Below the pieces are notes generated by a model that saw only the letters and a program-made list of their open reading frames with translations, searched no databases and was not told where the DNA came from. From Microbacteriaceae bacterium (GTDB lineage: Bacteria > Actinomycetota > Actinomycetes > Actinomycetales > Microbacteriaceae), in assembly GCA_030725885.1 (NCBI GenBank), contig JANRET010000059.1, positions 1-5,771 of the forward strand: 5,771 bases of DNA, in the 5' to 3' direction. The translations under genes were made by a program, and so were the position numbers. This document shows positions 5,760 to 5,771 of this stretch, piece after piece. Each line of letters starts with the position of its first letter. The first letter of the stretch is position 1.

Positions 5760-5771
5760 ACGTGACGGACT

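Overview
The window looks like part of an actinobacterial chromosome, most likely Micrococcales and plausibly Microbacteriaceae. The evidence is a WhiB1-type iron-sulfur regulator (an Actinobacteria-only family) whose Arg/Ala-rich C-terminus matches the Microbacteriaceae style, a PdtaS-type histidine kinase next to it, an actinobacterial P-loop ATPase with a GSPG-type Walker A, and GC-rich coding sequence on the right. Sampled 60-base rows counted by hand are about 50-53% GC in the first gene and about 68-70% in the kinase/ATPase genes. Genus and species cannot be fixed from this.

Layout. 1-1063 (+): the 3' part of a surface or secreted protein, an Ig-like repeat followed by a zinc metallopeptidase-like domain (HEYTH...E), cut by the left window edge. 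1129-1590 (+): a Bcp/PrxQ thioredoxin-dependent peroxiredoxin. 1587-2303 (-): a VIT1/CCC1-family iron/manganese transporter, tail to tail with bcp; the two stop codons share one CTAG. 2415-2801 (-): a small four-helix membrane protein of unknown function. 2802-2979: a divergent intergenic region with a candidate -35, a 15-bp dyad and a strong Shine-Dalgarno. 2980-3228 (+): whiB1. 3239-3266: a hairpin with a UUCG tetraloop between convergent genes. 3266-4753 (-): a soluble PdtaS-like sensor kinase. 4764 to the right edge (-): a ParA/MinD/CpaE-like P-loop protein with a divergent Walker A, 10 nt upstream of the kinase and probably co-transcribed with it.

How the genes may work together. The convergent whiB1/pdtaS pair matches the arrangement I recall from Mycobacterium tuberculosis (Rv3219/Rv3220c), so the right half is probably conserved core chromosome. 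Peroxiredoxin, Fe/Mn transporter and an NO/redox-responsive Fe-S regulator lie close together, which gives an iron/redox flavour, but co-regulation is only an inference. The AT-richer metallopeptidase gene at the left is the most accessory-looking part. I found no tRNA, rRNA, CRISPR array, insertion sequence or phage gene. I see no clear new multi-gene system. The best leads are the ATPase lacking the P-loop lysine in an apparent operon with the kinase, and the uncharacterised Ig-metallopeptidase protein.
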